This document shows, piece after piece, positions 7,951-16,125 of a stretch of 64,000 nt of DNA. A program made the translations under genes and the position numbers. The number at the start of each line of letters is the position of its first letter. Within the stretch, counting starts at the first letter, position 1. Where the stretch lies: NCBI GenBank assembly GCA_002720865.1, contig PBIO01000014.1, forward strand, positions 1,115,793 to 1,179,792, read 5' to 3'. The notes beneath the pieces are model-generated. The model was given only the letters and a program-made list of their open reading frames with translations, was not told where the DNA came from and made no database searches. Origin of the DNA: Halobacteriovorax sp. Lineage in GTDB: Bacteria; Bdellovibrionota; Bacteriovoracia; Bacteriovoracales; Bacteriovoracaceae.

Positions 7951-8493
7951 ATGAATATTACTTTTGAACTTTTTGACCCTCTTAAAAGCGATCATATTGA
8001 TACTTTATTTAGGTGGGAAACTGACGAAGAAATTTTTAAACTAATAACTCCAATCTTTAAACAAGAAGATCAAAATAAGCTAGCAGACCGAAAAGTCTTT
8101 GCATCGAAATATCTAAAAACGGGCGACTATATCCATGAAATTCAATTTATCTGTGTCGATAATAAACCGGTCGGAAATTTTTCCCTAATGATGGATCCCG
8201 GTCATCTTTATAAGAAAATAAAGGGAACGGCATGGCTTGGACTTACTATTGCCGAAAGAGAGTACTGGGGGAAAGGAATAGCTAAGATCGGAATGGAAAA
8301 GTTTGAAGAAAGAGCCCTCTTTCATGGAGCCAATCGTATAGAGCTAGGGGTTTTTGAGTTTAACTCTAGGGCCATCTCATTTTATAAAAAAATCGGTTAT
8401 CAAGAAATAGGTAGAATCGAAGAATTTACCTGGGCGGATGATAAAAAGTGGGACGATATTCGAATGGAAAAGATCTTATTAGATGAAAACTAA
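7951..8493 (+). CDS. GNAT-family N-acetyltransferase (RimJ/RimL-like)
   Basis: The acetyl-CoA-binding motif region reads WLGLTIAEREYWGKGIAK (about 94-112), followed by GANRIELGVFEFNSRAISFYKKIGYQEIGR, the usual end of the GNAT fold. Length and the sequence ANRIELGVFEFNSRA suggest the RimJ/RimL/SpeG-like branch. The acceptor is not predictable. It starts four bases after LysE and overlaps the next gene by 11 bases, so it is in the same operon. Confidence 0.85.
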   Translation: MNITFELFDPLKSDHIDTLFRWETDEEIFKLITPIFKQEDQNKLADRKVFASKYLKTGDYIHEIQFICVDNKPVGNFSLMMDPGHLYKKIKGTAWLGLTIAEREYWGKGIAKIGMEKFEERALFHGANRIELGVFEFNSRAISFYKKIGYQEIGRIEEFTWADDKKWDDIRMEKILLDEN

Positions 8494-9106
8494 ACTCGGT
8501 CCTAAATTAGAAAGACTTTTTGAGCTTATTCCTAATGGCTATGAAGTTATTTGGGATACCTGTTGTGATCATGGAAAACTTGGATTGGCCTGTCTGGAAA
8601 AAGAAAAGGCTAAGAAAGTTATTTTTGTGGATCAGGTTCCAGGGATAATGAAAGCTTTAGAAGCTAAGCTAACTAAAATTGGTGAACTAAGTCCTAACAG
8701 ATACGAACTACAAACCATTCCTGCTCAAAAGATTCAGCTAGAAAAGAAAAAGAATCTTATTTGCATTTGCGGTGTCGGCGGTGAAGAGATTATAGATATT
8801 ATTAAGAATCTAAAGGGAGAGTTCGATCTGCTTTTGAGTCCTCAGTATCATCTTTTTGAGGTTCGAAGATTCCTGAACGAATTAGGATTTAAGCTGATTA
8901 AAGAAGAGCTTTGCTTTGAAGGTAAATTTGGAAGAGAGCTTCTTTTTGTTTCAAAAAAAGGTGAAAGAGACATAGACCCAATAGGAAAGGAATTATTTGA
9001 TCTTACTAATGAAAGACATTTATCCTACGTAAATGGAATCACTCAGCACTTAAAAAAGATAAAGTCAGAAGAGGCCCTAAAGTTTTATCAGAAGCTTATT
9101 CCGTAA
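8483..9106 (+). CDS. TrmK-like SAM-dependent methyltransferase
   Basis: A class I methyltransferase fold: motif I is WDTCCDHGKLGLACLEK (about 24-40), acidic motif II is VIFVDQVPG, and the segment ICGVGGEEIIDIIKNL followed by LLLSPQYHLFEVRRFLNELGFKLIKEEL matches the TrmK family, which makes 1-methyladenosine at tRNA position 22. Motif I has DTCCDHG in place of the usual DIGCDHA, and the GMGG motif is GVGG. Specificity is therefore likely but not proven. It overlaps the upstream GNAT gene by 11 bases and the convergent PilZ gene by 11 bases. Confidence 0.75.
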   Translation: MKTKLGPKLERLFELIPNGYEVIWDTCCDHGKLGLACLEKEKAKKVIFVDQVPGIMKALEAKLTKIGELSPNRYELQTIPAQKIQLEKKKNLICICGVGGEEIIDIIKNLKGEFDLLLSPQYHLFEVRRFLNELGFKLIKEELCFEGKFGRELLFVSKKGERDIDPIGKELFDLTNERHLSYVNGITQHLKKIKSEEALKFYQKLIP

Positions 9107-9758
9107 ATTCCCCGCCAACTCTAATAAACTTAGCACCGGAAAGAACATTCTCAAGAGGACTAAGACTTCTTACGGAAAAATATTTTTTTGAAAGAATATC
9201 TATATGGGATTCTCCAATTTCGATAATCTGATGAAGATTTAAAAAAGGAGCAAACTCGATAGGAACAAGTAATCCGACGCCGCCCTCTGAGTAATCAAGA
9301 ATTTGGCAGCTAACTTTTATTTTATCGTAGTTCTCTGTATAGAGATAAATATTTAGGATGAGATTACTTTTTAGGCCGAGCCTAACTCGTCCGCCTTCTC
9401 TAGTTTCTTCAATTCGAAGAGTGGTGGGAAAGCTGATCTTAAGTTTAGTTGAATTAGCAGATTTAATTTTTGATTTGAAGATGGTCGTTCGAAAATCTGA
9501 GTGGAAGAAGACTTCTTTGTCTTTATCAAAACCTAGACCTTTTTTAAGCTCCATGCTTTTAAAGTCGATATATTCAGATTTTTTTTGATAATCAAAAAAG
9601 AAGCCGACTGTATTCTTACTTTCACCGGCAGTTATTTGAAAGGCAGAAACGCACTCCCTAGAGTTGTAGATTGTTCTTAGGATATTCTGAATAGACCTAG
9701 AGTTGGTGACCTCGACGAAGCCTTTTTCCTCTTCATCCTTTTCTTTTAAAGCTCCCAT
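9096..9758 (-). CDS. PilZ-domain protein, candidate c-di-GMP effector
   Basis: Residues about 1-100 form an N-terminal domain resembling a YcgR-type preceding domain. From about 108 the PilZ signature appears: the Arg-x3-Arg motif REGGR and, about 35 residues later, the D-x-S-x2-G motif LDYSEGGVGL. Both motifs are the ligand-contacting elements in c-di-GMP-binding PilZ domains. Such proteins regulate motility, adhesion or secretion. No flagellar gene is near. An AAGTACTT palindrome lies 45 bases upstream of the start. Confidence 0.8.
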   Translation of the reverse strand: MGALKEKDEEEKGFVEVTNSRSIQNILRTIYNSRECVSAFQITAGESKNTVGFFFDYQKKSEYIDFKSMELKKGLGFDKDKEVFFHSDFRTTIFKSKIKSANSTKLKISFPTTLRIEETREGGRVRLGLKSNLILNIYLYTENYDKIKVSCQILDYSEGGVGLLVPIEFAPFLNLHQIIEIGESHIDILSKKYFSVRSLSPLENVLSGAKFIRVGGEFTE

Positions 9759-9802
9759 GGTCCTATTTTCTCATTCTCTAGAATGAGGGCCAGTAAAATA
9801 GT

Positions 9803-9810
9803 AAGTACTT
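9803..9810. promoter_or_regulatory. AAGTACTT palindrome upstream of the PilZ gene
   Basis: Intergenic octamer AAGTACTT, 45 bases before the PilZ start codon (minus strand). Second of the recurrent sites listed at 3267. Confidence 0.3.
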
Positions 9811-9856
9811 GGAATCTCGAAGGTTAATTCCTAAAATGCTGCCAACTTTTCTGGGA

Positions 9857-10072
9857 TTAAGAGCACTTAGGGCACCAAGAGCCAGGCTTGCTCTTTTTAC
9901 CCATAATCTCAAGTGGAGTAGCTCTCCATTTATGACCACAACGACACTCAAATAATAGCCTGTAGGTAGAATTCTTGTATTCCTTAGCTAGGCATTTGCC
10001 GCCTTTAGATTCGGCGTGCTTTTGCATGTCAGTTAAGTCAAAGGTTCGACGTTTTTTAGGCTTATTTTCCAT
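9857..10072 (-). CDS. Small zinc-ribbon / treble-clef protein
   Basis: The 71-residue product contains two Cys pairs, FECRCGHKWRATP and SWCPKCS at the C-terminus, spaced like the treble-clef zinc finger seen in small proteins and in homing-endonuclease-associated domains (the CxCGHxW...WCPxC pattern). The N-terminal part (FDLTDMQKHAESKGGKCLAKEY) also matches that group. Probably binds one zinc ion and nucleic acid. It is divergent from the cold-shock gene. Function unknown. Confidence 0.7.
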   Translation of the reverse strand: MENKPKKRRTFDLTDMQKHAESKGGKCLAKEYKNSTYRLLFECRCGHKWRATPLEIMGKKSKPGSWCPKCS

Positions 10073-10104
10073 ATTCTTACACTATACACTGATTTCTAAC
10101 CATT

Positions 10105-10167
10105 ATGGGGTATTCCTTTACTTATTTTCCCCATGTGGTAAAACTCAGTAATAACATTTTGTGTTAT
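10105..10167 (+). promoter_or_regulatory. Two hairpins in the cold-shock gene leader
   Basis: ATGGGG (10105-10110) pairs perfectly with CCCCAT (10129-10134), and ATAACA-ttttg-TGTTAT (10151-10167) forms a second hairpin, followed by a nine-base T run. If transcribed, they would lie in the 5' UTR of the cold-shock gene. Structured leaders of cold-shock mRNAs are known to act as temperature switches. Here this is inference. Confidence 0.35.
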
Positions 10168-10194
10168 AGAACATTTTTTTTTAGGATTACGATT

Positions 10195-10392
10195 ATGAGT
10201 ACAGGTACAGTTAAGTTTTTTAATGAAGCAAAAGGTTTTGGATTTATTACTCCTGATGAGGGTGGAAATGACATCTTCGTTCACGCAACTGGAATTGAAG
10301 GTGGCGGATACCTTAACGAAAATGACAAGGTTGAGTATGAAGTAGGTGAAGGTCAAAAAGGGCCATGCGCTGTTCAAGTTAAAAAAATATAA
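10195..10392 (+). CDS. Cold-shock protein (CspA family)
   Basis: Starts at the ATG at 10195, preceded by TTTAGGA. The 65-residue protein is one cold-shock domain: MSTGTVKFFNEAKGFGFITP contains RNP1 (KGFGFI) and DIFVHAT contains RNP2 (IFVH). It binds single-stranded RNA or DNA and melts secondary structure. An in-frame upstream extension exists to 10105 but has no homology and covers leader hairpins, so I reject it. A strong terminator follows at once, so it is monocistronic. Confidence 0.95.
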   Translation: MSTGTVKFFNEAKGFGFITPDEGGNDIFVHATGIEGGGYLNENDKVEYEVGEGQKGPCAVQVKKI

Positions 10393-10418
10393 TTAAGAAT
10401 TTAAATATATATTTTTAC

Positions 10419-10446
10419 AAAGGGAGCTGAATGGCTCCCTTTTTTT
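10419..10446 (+). terminator. Rho-independent terminator of the cold-shock gene
   Basis: AAAGGGAGC-tgaatg-GCTCCCTTT followed by a run of T. Stem of about nine pairs, placed 27 bases after the stop codon. Confidence 0.92.
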
Positions 10447-10448
10447 AT

Positions 10449-10626
10449 GGTCAGGACGACCGGTATGTCTGCGAGAGGCAGGAGGCCGGAGCAGACGATA
10501 TCCAGGACAAAATAACGCGACACACCCCAAAAGGCCGCACGCGGACCGACATGAAACCTTTTTGACGGGGGGAGTTGCCTCATTATAGGATTCCCTTTTT
10601 AAAATTTTCAGATCAAGGGGCCTTTC
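10449..10626 (+). promoter_or_regulatory. GC-rich structured leader RNA before the sarcosine dehydrogenase-like gene
   Basis: The first 132 bases are about 59% G+C against under 40% around it, and do not encode a conserved protein. Helix A: GGTAT-GTCTGC (10462-10472) pairs with GCAGAC-g-ATATCC (10491-10503). Helix B: GCGAC (10517-10521), CCCC (10525-10528) and AAAAGG (10529-10534) pair in register with CCTTTT (10557-10562), GGGG (10567-10570) and GTTGC (10574-10578). A small CCG/CGG hairpin lies inside. Further on, CCCTT (10593-10597) can pair with AAGGG (10615-10619), the ribosome-binding site of the next gene. This looks like a cis-regulatory RNA. It does not match the glycine riboswitch core I know. 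Ligand unknown. Confidence 0.55.
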
Positions 10627-13089
10627 ATGGTAGATGTACCTAAGCACGCTCGTGTTGTAATTGTTGGTGGGGGAATCATCGGTGTTTCCACAGCTTATCA
10701 CTTAGCTCATGCTGGTTGGAAAGATGTTGTTCTTTTAGAGCAAAGCGAACTGACGGCCGGGACGACTTGGCATGCAGCCGGATTGATGGTGACTTTTGGA
10801 TCGACTTCAGAAACCTCTACTGAACTTAGAAAATATACGAAAGATTTATACTCAAAGCTTGAAGCGGAAACCGGGCACTCCCCAGGGTTTCAGCCCATCG
10901 GTTTTATCGAGGCAGCTTCAAATAAGGATCGCCTTGAAGAGTATCGCAGAGTTTCAGCTTTTAACCGCTACTGCGGGATTGATGTTCAAGAAATTTCTCC
11001 AGCTCAGATTAAAGAGCTTTTTCCACTGGCCCATGTTGATGACTTAGAGGCCGGTTTTTATGTTCCAACAGATGGAAAGGTAGACCCGGTTGGAGCAACC
11101 ATGGCCATGGCCAAGGGTGCTCGTATGCAAGGGGCTCAGCTTATTCAAGGAGTAACCGTTACAGGTGTTACAACAAAGAATGGGGCCGTTACAGGTGTTA
11201 CAACTGAGCAAGGAGATATTTCTTGTGAGTATGTTGTTAACTGCGCAGGAATGTGGGCCCGTCAGTTTGGTGAAAAAAATGGAGTGACCATCCCTAACCA
11301 AGCGGCCGAGCATTATTATTTAATTACTGATGAAATTAAGGACCTTCCTCAGGGAATGCCTGTTTTAGAAGATCCATCTAGCTATGGTTATTACCGTCAG
11401 GAAGTTGATGGGATTATGGTTGGAATGTTTGAGCCCGTTTGCGCCCCTTGGCTGGCGGACTCAGAAATTCCAGCGAATTTTTCTTTTCAAGACCTAAGCC
11501 CTGATTGGGATCGTATGACTCCTTTTCTAGAAAAGGCCATGGCAAGAGTTCCGATCACAATGGAAGTTGGTCTTAGAAAGTTTTTCTGTGGACCAGAAAG
11601 TTTTACTCCCGATATGGCGCCAATCATTGGTGAAGCCCCAGAGCTTAAGAATTATTTTGTGGCCGCTGGTTTAAACTCTATTGGAATCCTAACTGGTGGG
11701 GGGATTGGAAAATTAATGGCCGAATGGATTATGTCCGGTCTTCCTCAGTATGATGTGACGGGGATGAATATTGACCGTCTTCATACTTATCAAAACACGC
11801 CTAAGTACCGCGCCCATAGAACCGTAGAAACTTTAGGGAATGTATATAAATGTCATTATCCATTTAAGATTCCTCAAACTGCACGTAATTGTAAAAAATC
11901 TCCTTTCTACGATCGCATGAAAGAGGCGGGTGCTTATTTTACTGATGTAAGTGGCTGGGAAGCTCCGGCTTGGTTTGCAAAACCTGGAGAGAAGGCGGAA
12001 GTTGAAGAGCTTAGTTGGGGAAGAGAAAATTGGTTCCCTAATTGGGCCGAAGAGCATAAGGCCGCCCGAGAGAATGTTTGTATTATGGACATGTCTTTTA
12101 TGGGGAAATTTGAAGTTGTTGGCCGAGACGCTGGAAAACTTCTTAATAGAATTTCAGCCAATGAGGTCGATGGTGAAGTGGGAATGATCACTTATACCCA
12201 ATGGCTTAATGCGGATGGAAAACTTGAAGCTGATTTAACTGTTACAAAAATGAGTGAAGAGAAATTCCTCGTGGTCGTGACCGATACCATGCACCGACAT
12301 GTGGAAACTCATATGAAGAGAAATATTCTTCCTGAGGAAAATGTCTTTGTTCATGATGTGACTGGGGGAATTTCTCAGTTAAACGTTCAAGGACCAAACT
12401 CAAGAAAGCTTCTTCAAAAATTAACGGGAACAGATTTATCGAATGAAGCCTTTCCTTTTAGAGGGGCAAAAGAAATCTCTATTGGTTATTCAAAGCTATG
12501 GCTGATTAGAATCACTTACGTCGGTGAACTTGGCTTTGAACTTTATATTCCAACTGAGCAGGCCGTTCAGGTCTATGATGAAATTGTAGAGGCAGGAAAA
12601 GAATTTAACTTGGCCCACGCTGGACTTAGAGCTCTAGGGTCACTAAGAATGGAAAAAGGTTATAGAGACTACGGTCACGATATTGATAATACGGATAATC
12701 CTTTTGAGACTGGTCTTGGTTTCGCCGTTAATTTAAAAGGTGGAGACTTTATTGGTAAAGAAGCTGCCATAGCTGCTAAACCGGAAAAAGCCACGATGCT
12801 TACTCGTCGATTGGCCCAAGTTTTAGTTAAAGATCCTGAGCCACTTCTATGTCATGCGGAAGTTATAAGAAGAGATGGTAAAGATATGGGTTATGTAAGA
12901 GCCGCTTCTTACGGACATACGCTTGGTGGGGCTGTTGGGCTTTTTATGATTGAAGGAGGAGATACTCCTATTAATAAGGCCTTTTGTGAGTCAGGAGAGT
13001 GGACTATTGAGATTGCAGGAAAAATTTATCCGGCTCAAATTTCTTTAAGTCCTATGTACGATCCGAAGATGGAAAAAATTAAAGCATGA
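10627..13089 (+). CDS. Sarcosine/dimethylglycine dehydrogenase-like flavoprotein with GcvT-like domain
   Basis: The 820-residue protein has the layout of the SARDH/DMGDH family. An N-terminal FAD domain (about 9-370) begins with VVIVGGGIIGVSTAYHL. TTWHAAGLM contains His49 at the place where FAD is covalently attached in DMGDH. A linking FAO_M domain (about 375-430) is followed by the folate-binding aminomethyltransferase (GcvT) fold (about 435-700) and its C-terminal barrel (about 720-815, RRDGKDMGYVRAASYG). These enzymes oxidatively demethylate methylated glycines and pass the carbon to tetrahydrofolate. Which substrate is used is not certain. Coupled by ATGA overlap to purU. Confidence 0.92.
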   Translation: MVDVPKHARVVIVGGGIIGVSTAYHLAHAGWKDVVLLEQSELTAGTTWHAAGLMVTFGSTSETSTELRKYTKDLYSKLEAETGHSPGFQPIGFIEAASNKDRLEEYRRVSAFNRYCGIDVQEISPAQIKELFPLAHVDDLEAGFYVPTDGKVDPVGATMAMAKGARMQGAQLIQGVTVTGVTTKNGAVTGVTTEQGDISCEYVVNCAGMWARQFGEKNGVTIPNQAAEHYYLITDEIKDLPQGMPVLEDPSSYGYYRQEVDGIMVGMFEPVCAPWLADSEIPANFSFQDLSPDWDRMTPFLEKAMARVPITMEVGLRKFFCGPESFTPDMAPIIGEAPELKNYFVAAGLNSIGILTGGGIGKLMAEWIMSGLPQYDVTGMNIDRLHTYQNTPKYRAHRTVETLGNVYKCHYPFKIPQTARNCKKSPFYDRMKEAGAYFTDVSGWEAPAWFAKPGEKAEVEELSWGRENWFPNWAEEHKAARENVCIMDMSFMGKFEVVGRDAGKLLNRISANEVDGEVGMITYTQWLNADGKLEADLTVTKMSEEKFLVVVTDTMHRHVETHMKRNILPEENVFVHDVTGGISQLNVQGPNSRKLLQKLTGTDLSNEAFPFRGAKEISIGYSKLWLIRITYVGELGFELYIPTEQAVQVYDEIVEAGKEFNLAHAGLRALGSLRMEKGYRDYGHDIDNTDNPFETGLGFAVNLKGGDFIGKEAAIAAKPEKATMLTRRLAQVLVKDPEPLLCHAEVIRRDGKDMGYVRAASYGHTLGGAVGLFMIEGGDTPINKAFCESGEWTIEIAGKIYPAQISLSPMYDPKMEKIKA

Positions 13090-13928
13090 GTGCTGAAGTA
13101 AATATCCTTCTTATTGAGTGCCCCGATGAACTTGGAATTATTGCCAGAGTTACAACTGTTTTAACCAATCATAAGTTAAATATGGTTGAGTTTCATGAGT
13201 TTGCAGATGAAGAAACCGGACAGTTCTATATGCGTACCGGTGTTACGGGAAAACTAGATCGAGCTAAAGTTGAAAAAGATATAGCTTCAGTACTACCAAC
13301 CGGAGCAAGCTTCAGATTCGTTAATAATAAAAGAAAGAAAGTCGTTATCATGGTGACTAAAGAGACTCACTGTTTAGGGGATCTTCTTTTAAGGCATTAT
13401 ACCAATAATATTGATATGGATATTCTAGGGGTTATTGGAAACCATCCTGACTGCAAAGAGCTTACAGAGAAGTTCAAGATTCCTTGGTTTGAAATTTCTC
13501 ATAAAGGTATTGAGCGCTCTGAACATGAAAGACTAATTGTAGATAAGATTAAGGAACTTGGTCCCGACTATATTCTTCTGGCTAAATTTATGCGTATTTT
13601 AAGCCCTGAGTTTGTAGCTGAGTTTCCAAACCGAATCATTAATATTCATCATAGCTTTCTTCCTTCTTTTATAGGGGCCAATCCTTATCGTCAGGCCTAT
13701 AACCGCGGCGTTAAAATTATTGGAGCTACTGCACATATCGTAAATAATGATCTCGATGAAGGTCCGATTATTTATCAAGACGTCACAAGAGTGGACCACT
13801 CCCACTCCGCCGTAGAGATGAGCCGTGCTGGAAGAGACGTAGAGAAAAATGTTTTTACCCAAGGAATTAAACTCGTTCTAAAAGATAGAGTCTTTGTAAA
13901 AAACAATAGAACCATTGTCTTTGCGTAG
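13086..13928 (+). CDS. purU: Formyltetrahydrofolate deformylase
   Basis: An N-terminal ACT domain (about 5-80, LIECPDELGIIARVTTVL) is followed by a formyltransferase-fold domain. Catalytic residues are visible as Asn185 and His187 in INIHHSFLPSF and Asp223 in DLDEGPIIYQ. PurU hydrolyses 10-formyl-THF to formate and THF. It overlaps the dehydrogenase gene by four bases. The pairing makes sense: demethylation of sarcosine loads THF with one-carbon units, and PurU releases free THF. PurU is known next to sarcosine oxidase genes in other bacteria. Confidence 0.93.
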   Translation: MSAEVNILLIECPDELGIIARVTTVLTNHKLNMVEFHEFADEETGQFYMRTGVTGKLDRAKVEKDIASVLPTGASFRFVNNKRKKVVIMVTKETHCLGDLLLRHYTNNIDMDILGVIGNHPDCKELTEKFKIPWFEISHKGIERSEHERLIVDKIKELGPDYILLAKFMRILSPEFVAEFPNRIINIHHSFLPSFIGANPYRQAYNRGVKIIGATAHIVNNDLDEGPIIYQDVTRVDHSHSAVEMSRAGRDVEKNVFTQGIKLVLKDRVFVKNNRTIVFA

Positions 13929-14246
13929 GTGCATGTGAGTAAACTTAAAAAGCAACTTATTTTAGAACTTGAAAAGATTAAAGGTCTTGAAGATCGCCCT
14001 TCAAAAGTTGCTGGCGGTTCGGCCATCTTTTATAAAAATAAAGAGATTGCTCATTTTCATCATAATAATGAGATTGATGTAAGACTAACTAAAAAGATAA
14101 TTAGAGCAGAAGGTCTACATCATCCCACTGATTCAAAGTTTCACCAACGGAATCCTAGTAGTGAGTGGATAGAACTTCGCTTTAGAAGAGAGGCTCATTT
14201 AAAAGAGGTGGTTCGCCTTTTTAAACTCGCGATTAAGCAGTATTAG
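13929..14246 (+). CDS. Small luciferase-domain (DUF5519-like) protein
   Basis: The 105-residue product has the pattern of the DUF5519 / luciferase-domain family: GGSAIFYKNKEIAHFHHNNEIDVRLTKKI, a conserved HxH and Asp cluster, then HHPTDSKFHQR, and a final SEWIELRFRREAHLKEVVRLFKLA. The biochemical function of this family is unknown; no light emission is implied. It begins with GTG directly after the purU stop (a second GTG is two codons later), so it is in the same operon. Its stop overlaps the convergent SLT-like gene by four bases. Confidence 0.7.
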   Translation: MHVSKLKKQLILELEKIKGLEDRPSKVAGGSAIFYKNKEIAHFHHNNEIDVRLTKKIIRAEGLHHPTDSKFHQRNPSSEWIELRFRREAHLKEVVRLFKLAIKQY

Positions 14247-15472
14247 TTGAATTGTTTTTGATACTGAACAACCAGTGAGTGTTCAGGCATAGCATTACAA
14301 AGACCTGCCAGTTCCCAAACATAACAGCGGTTAATATATTCTTTTGTGAGCATTTGATAGCCCATGGAGATACTTGGTGACTTTGGGGTTCTCAGCTGTG
14401 CCCAGGCCGAACCATAGCTTGTTGGAAAACTTCCGTGTTGGTCAAAGTACTCAACAAAGGAGTTCATTACTTTTACACTTCTGTTATAGAGCCCAATTTT
14501 ATTTCTAATCGTCTCAACAGGATCTTTTCTAAGCTCGGAGGCCAGTTCCACTTGAGTGATTTTTCCGTCTTGCTTGACCCACGCTGGGAACTTCTCAGGT
14601 ATCATGGCCGCGATCTTTTTGGCCGCAGCACTTATGGCCGCTCTTGGGCAGTTAATGGGCTTAAGTTTGTCGTCTTTATACTTTGTACATTTTTTTATCA
14701 GCGCTTTAAGGCAATTGCTGTCTGTAATTCTCTTTCCTTTGCAGGCCTTTGGTCTTTTTATGGTTTTATTCCAATCAACTCCATACAGAGGAGCATCTGT
14801 TTGACCAAGCTGAGCTAGTCCAACTCCCCATCTATAGGGTGAGCAGTTCTTTTCATCTTTAATACATTTATTTTTCTCATGTAAGTTTTCTGAGAAGACA
14901 TCAAAAAGAGATTCATGTTGGATAATAGAGGCAACGAGGGCCGGGTTTTCATCAACTTTTTGAGACTCTTCTTTCACTATCTTTAATAGAGAAGAGGGAA
15001 GTTTAAAGGCCGTGGCCTTATGGCAGTATTCACCATTTTTTCTTTTTGGTCTTTTTGGACAGGATACGGCGTAGTCTTCTGCCACGTCTGGTACATCTTG
15101 ATTTGAAATCGGCACATAGCGATCGAGACTCATAAAAAGATGATCCTTCATTCGCTTTTCCATGGCCGGTGTTAAAGAATTTGGATCAAGCTCAGCGTGA
15201 ACAGCAAAAGGAAACTGAATATAAAGAGCGTCCTTAATACTGGTCGTTGGGCTGGCGAGCTTATCAATTGGATTTGCCGCAAAAATCTTTCCGGAAGGTT
15301 TCTCTAAACTATAATCAACCCAAAGAAGTTTTTCTTTTAGGGGACCATTTAAAACTTTAATATAAAGTTTATCTTCTTTAGCCTCTAAGATAAAGGCCTC
15401 AGTTTGAGGAACCAACTCGGCTCCCTGAACTGAACTTATTAGAAAAAGTGCGAATAGGATAATCTTAGTCAT
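14243..15472 (-). CDS. Exported lysozyme-like (SLT-type) protein, probable lytic transglycosylase
   Basis: A signal peptide (MTKIILFALFLISSVQG) leads into an N-terminal region without recognised domain (about 20-170) and a lysozyme-like domain in which VASIIQHESLFDVFSEN carries the putative catalytic Glu and WGVGLAQLG matches the GxxQ motif of soluble lytic transglycosylases. Several Cys pairs (SCPKRPKRKNGEYC, CIKDEKNC, CKGKRITDSNC) suggest disulfides. It would cleave peptidoglycan glycan strands. It overlaps the preceding exported protein gene by eight bases. The family match is partial and residues past 300 are not recognised. Confidence 0.65.
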   Translation of the reverse strand: MTKIILFALFLISSVQGAELVPQTEAFILEAKEDKLYIKVLNGPLKEKLLWVDYSLEKPSGKIFAANPIDKLASPTTSIKDALYIQFPFAVHAELDPNSLTPAMEKRMKDHLFMSLDRYVPISNQDVPDVAEDYAVSCPKRPKRKNGEYCHKATAFKLPSSLLKIVKEESQKVDENPALVASIIQHESLFDVFSENLHEKNKCIKDEKNCSPYRWGVGLAQLGQTDAPLYGVDWNKTIKRPKACKGKRITDSNCLKALIKKCTKYKDDKLKPINCPRAAISAAAKKIAAMIPEKFPAWVKQDGKITQVELASELRKDPVETIRNKIGLYNRSVKVMNSFVEYFDQHGSFPTSYGSAWAQLRTPKSPSISMGYQMLTKEYINRCYVWELAGLCNAMPEHSLVVQYQKQFN

Positions 15473-15893
15473 TTGCTAACTGAAATCCTGAACATGAAAG
15501 TGACTTATTTTTATACCACTCACCCTTAACTTTGATTTCACTGTCGACAGTAAAGCTATTAACAACTCCATTATTTCTAACTTCTAAATCAACAACGCCT
15601 CTTTGAACGGCTTTTTCGTCTTCGTCGCAAAAAACCATGGCTCCATAACCAGCTGACCCTTCAGTCATATAAATTTCACCTGATCTATTTGGACAGTAAG
15701 CAAAGTCTACTGACATAAAACCTTCGAAGAAGGTAACGACTTCTTTTTTATTATTTTTCTCTAATGTGTAGATAGAGGCATTCTCAGTTTCTTTAACTTC
15801 TAAAGTACAACCTTCTGAGTTGATATAATTAGTAACTGATGCATGTAGTGGTAACGAAAGCGCACATAGTGCCGCCACAGCTAATGTTTTCAT
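15465..15893 (-). CDS. Small exported hypothetical protein
   Basis: The start is set at 15893: AAAAGGAG lies eight bases before the ATG and the product then begins with a clean signal peptide (MKTLAVAALCALSLPLHA). An in-frame extension to 16028 lacks such support. The mature protein of about 124 residues has four Cys (EGCTLEV, FAYCPN, VFCDEDE, LSCSG) and alternating strands, perhaps a small beta protein stabilised by disulfides. No family recognised. It overlaps the SLT-like gene by eight bases and is probably co-transcribed with it. Confidence 0.7.
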   Translation of the reverse strand: MKTLAVAALCALSLPLHASVTNYINSEGCTLEVKETENASIYTLEKNNKKEVVTFFEGFMSVDFAYCPNRSGEIYMTEGSAGYGAMVFCDEDEKAVQRGVVDLEVRNNGVVNSFTVDSEIKVKGEWYKNKSLSCSGFQLAND

Positions 15894-16125
15894 ACTTACT
15901 CCTTTTCCTGATTCATCCGCATCATGCCAGAAAGCGGGACTTAGGTGGGGTTTCTTGTAGTTTTTATACGTGGCAGCATAAAAAATGTTTGAGTAGCCTA
16001 TATAAGGCATTGAAATTACTGGTGTCATAGAGCACCTCCCGCTGTAAATTGTTCAATAAAGATTGAGCATTCGTAGCCTCCTTAGTAGTTTTCCAGCAGA
16101 GAGAATGCCACCCAAGGAGAGAGAA

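Noticed and set aside
10096-10377. Minus-strand frame opposite the cold-shock gene
   Set aside because: Covered by a clear cold-shock domain on the plus strand with its own terminator. No ribosome-binding site or family features.
10449-10580. Glycine riboswitch or guanidine (mini-ykkC) riboswitch
   Set aside because: AGGACAAAA and GGACGACC fragments look superficially similar, but the conserved glycine core (CUCAGGCAAAAGGAC type) and the paired ACGR tetraloop hairpins are absent. I keep it as an unassigned structured leader.
10393-10701. Minus-strand frames across the GC-rich leader
   Set aside because: They cross a terminator and run into the dehydrogenase start. Composition (Arg/Pro/Cys) reflects GC-rich RNA structure rather than protein coding.
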